Positions 62,827 to 64,000 of a DNA stretch of 64,000 nucleotides are shown here, piece after piece. The DNA is taken from assembly GCA_963664715.2 (NCBI GenBank), contig CAXXUY010000002.1:124001-188000 (forward strand), written 5' to 3'. The notes beneath the pieces are model-generated. The model saw only the letters and a list, made by a program, of their open reading frames with translations, searched no databases and had not been told where the DNA came from. Every line of letters begins with the position of its first letter. Positions within the stretch are counted from its first letter, which is position 1. A program made the position numbers and the translations under genes. This DNA comes from JAPOXR01 sp963664715. Its GTDB lineage: Bacteria > Pseudomonadota > Alphaproteobacteria > Rhodobacterales > Rhodobacteraceae.

Positions 62827-63909
62827 CTATTGAGGAATCGACCCCTCTACACCCTCGACATAGAAGTTCATCCCCAGGAGCACGGAGTCGTCGGCAGTCT
62901 CGCCTTCGGCCAGCCATGCAGAGCCGTCCTGCTTGTTCAGGGGGCCGGTGAACGGATGATACTCTCCGGCGGAAATGGCATCGGCGATGGCTTGCGCCTC
63001 TGCCTGGACATCTGCAGGAATGCTGTCGGAGAATTCACCGATCTCGACCATGCCTTCATTGATGCCATGCCAGGTATCTGTGCTCTCCCACGTGCCGTCC
63101 ATTGCCGCTTTGGTTCGCGCGACGTAGTAGGGCGCCCAATTGTCGATTATCGACGACAACCTGGCGTTCGGGCCAAACTGCTTCATGTCGGAAGCCTGGC
63201 CGAATGCGTAGATTCCCTTTTCCTCGGCAATCGTCATCGCAGCGGGGCTGTCTGTGTGCTGCATGATGATGTCGGCTCCCTGCTCAATGAGAGTCTGGGC
63301 AGCATCGGCTTCCTTGGCCGGGTCAAACCAGGTGAAAACCCATACGATCTTGAACTCGACGTCCGGGTTTACCTTCTTCGCATGAATGTAAGCGGCGTTG
63401 ATCCCCCTGATGACTTCGGGAATCGGGAACGACGCGATGTACCCGATGACATTTGTTTTCGTCATCTTCCCGGAAATGTGTCCAATGACGGCGCGTCCTT
63501 CGTAGAAACGTGCCGAATAGATGGAAACATTGTCTGCACGCTTGTAGCCAGTTGCGTGTTCGAACTTCACATCCGGGAACTTTGCAGCCACGTTGATGGT
63601 TGGATCCATGTAGCCGAACGAGGTCGTGAAGATCAGGTCATGACCTGACAGAGCCATCTGGGTCAGTACGCGTTCTGCGTCAGCTCCCTCCGGCACGTTC
63701 TCGACGAAGCTCGTTTCGACATCGTCGCCAAACGCTTCCTCAACGGCAATCCTTCCCTGGTCGTGCTCATAGGTCCAGCCAAAATCGCCAGTGGGTCCAA
63801 CATAAATGAAACCAACCTTGGTTGCTTCTGCGTGCAGCGCCCCGGTCGAAACCAGCAATAGTGTCGATGAGGCCGTGATTGCGGCAGCCAGCAAGTTTTT
63901 AAGGCTCAT
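62827..63909 (-). CDS. BMP-family ABC transporter substrate-binding protein
   Basis: 360-aa periplasmic lipoprotein-like binding protein of the BMP/PnrA/Med class (nucleosides, purines and related compounds). Signal peptide AAAITASSTLLLVSTGALHA; mature start TKVGFIYVGPTGDFGWTYEH, then GRAVIGHISGKMTKTNVIGY and GADIIMQHTDSPAAM are typical. GGGGAGA precedes ATG 63909; the frame to 63951 is not supported. Its permease and ATPase genes are not in the window. Convergent with the DUF3726 gene. Confidence 0.92.
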   Translation of the reverse strand: MSLKNLLAAAITASSTLLLVSTGALHAEATKVGFIYVGPTGDFGWTYEHDQGRIAVEEAFGDDVETSFVENVPEGADAERVLTQMALSGHDLIFTTSFGYMDPTINVAAKFPDVKFEHATGYKRADNVSIYSARFYEGRAVIGHISGKMTKTNVIGYIASFPIPEVIRGINAAYIHAKKVNPDVEFKIVWVFTWFDPAKEADAAQTLIEQGADIIMQHTDSPAAMTIAEEKGIYAFGQASDMKQFGPNARLSSIIDNWAPYYVARTKAAMDGTWESTDTWHGINEGMVEIGEFSDSIPADVQAEAQAIADAISAGEYHPFTGPLNKQDGSAWLAEGETADDSVLLGMNFYVEGVEGSIPQ

Positions 63910-64000
63910 TGTTTTCTCCCCTTTAGAGATAGTTGTGCGCCGTCCAACCAACCTGATGTTGTCCTATCCAGTTGCGTGAAACGGCTTTCCAAGCGACGCG

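Noticed and set aside
1..64000. CRISPR array, tRNA or rRNA genes
   Set aside because: I saw no regularly spaced repeats, cloverleaf-like segments or rRNA-like conserved blocks by eye; a covariance search was not possible.

Overview
The window reads as a chromosomal segment of a metabolically versatile alphaproteobacterium (Rhodospirillales- or Rhodobacterales-like). Grounds: high GC; ethylmalonyl-CoA pathway genes (ecm, ccr); a betC-betA pair; a TIGR02186-TauE/SafE pair; a DUF3726 gene; ABC transporters with Gram-negative periplasmic binding proteins; and an HTH protein with a methyltransferase-like domain of a kind I associate with this class. Dense functional operons alternate with decayed islands: a broken ligM-like gene, a vapC tail, transposition-ATPase and IS110 remnants, a P450 stub and one intact IS1595-type element.

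Region 1 (1-16.1 kb, mostly minus strand) is a catabolic locus. It holds part of a sugar-type ABC importer, a CrtI/PYROXD2-like FAD enzyme, an enoyl-CoA hydratase, a cysteine hydrolase, a 4-oxalocrotonate tautomerase paralogue that has lost Pro-1, an SDR, an aldehyde dehydrogenase, an ADP-forming acyl-CoA synthetase, a RidA protein, a formamidase-like hydrolase, a six-Asp-box propeller and an unknown partner. A 482-aa protein with an HTH, an AT-hook-like RGRP segment and a methyltransferase-like domain probably regulates it. The same direct repeat, CCCACTW-N4-CCCACTA, occurs at the start of that gene, before the cysteine hydrolase operon and before the propeller operon, so a local regulon is likely.

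Region 2 (16.3-21.7 kb): a cobalamin riboswitch precedes a BtuCDF-type B12 importer, which converges on the B12-dependent ethylmalonyl-CoA mutase gene. Region 3 (21.7-31.3 kb) is accessory: transposon relics, a P450-MMPL operon, and an MpaB/Lcp-like oxygenase gene whose 5' end carries an IS1595-type insertion with a perfect 8-bp target duplication.

Region 4 (31.3-48.9 kb) is the most coherent system. It encodes a molybdenum hydroxylase (FAD subunit plus a fused 2Fe-2S/Mo subunit), a 6-hydroxynicotinate reductase homologue, a UPF0280 protein, two DUF1185 paralogues, a MarR regulator, an enamidase homologue, a ferredoxin-NADP reductase and a LivFGMHK-type importer. This looks like a reductive nicotinate-type N-heterocycle pathway (hydroxylation, ring reduction, enamide hydrolysis). 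Near-identical palindromes overlap the -10 boxes before the hydroxylase operon and before the reductase gene, and are probable MarR operators.

Region 5 (48.9-64 kb) carries a DUF3329 gene, ccr, a ferric-reductase-like membrane protein between imperfect repeats, the TauE/TIGR02186 pair, choline-sulfatase and choline dehydrogenase, a tightly overlapping M19 dipeptidase / unknown 563-aa protein / DUF3726 operon, and a BMP-family binding protein gene. I saw no rRNA, tRNA or CRISPR array.
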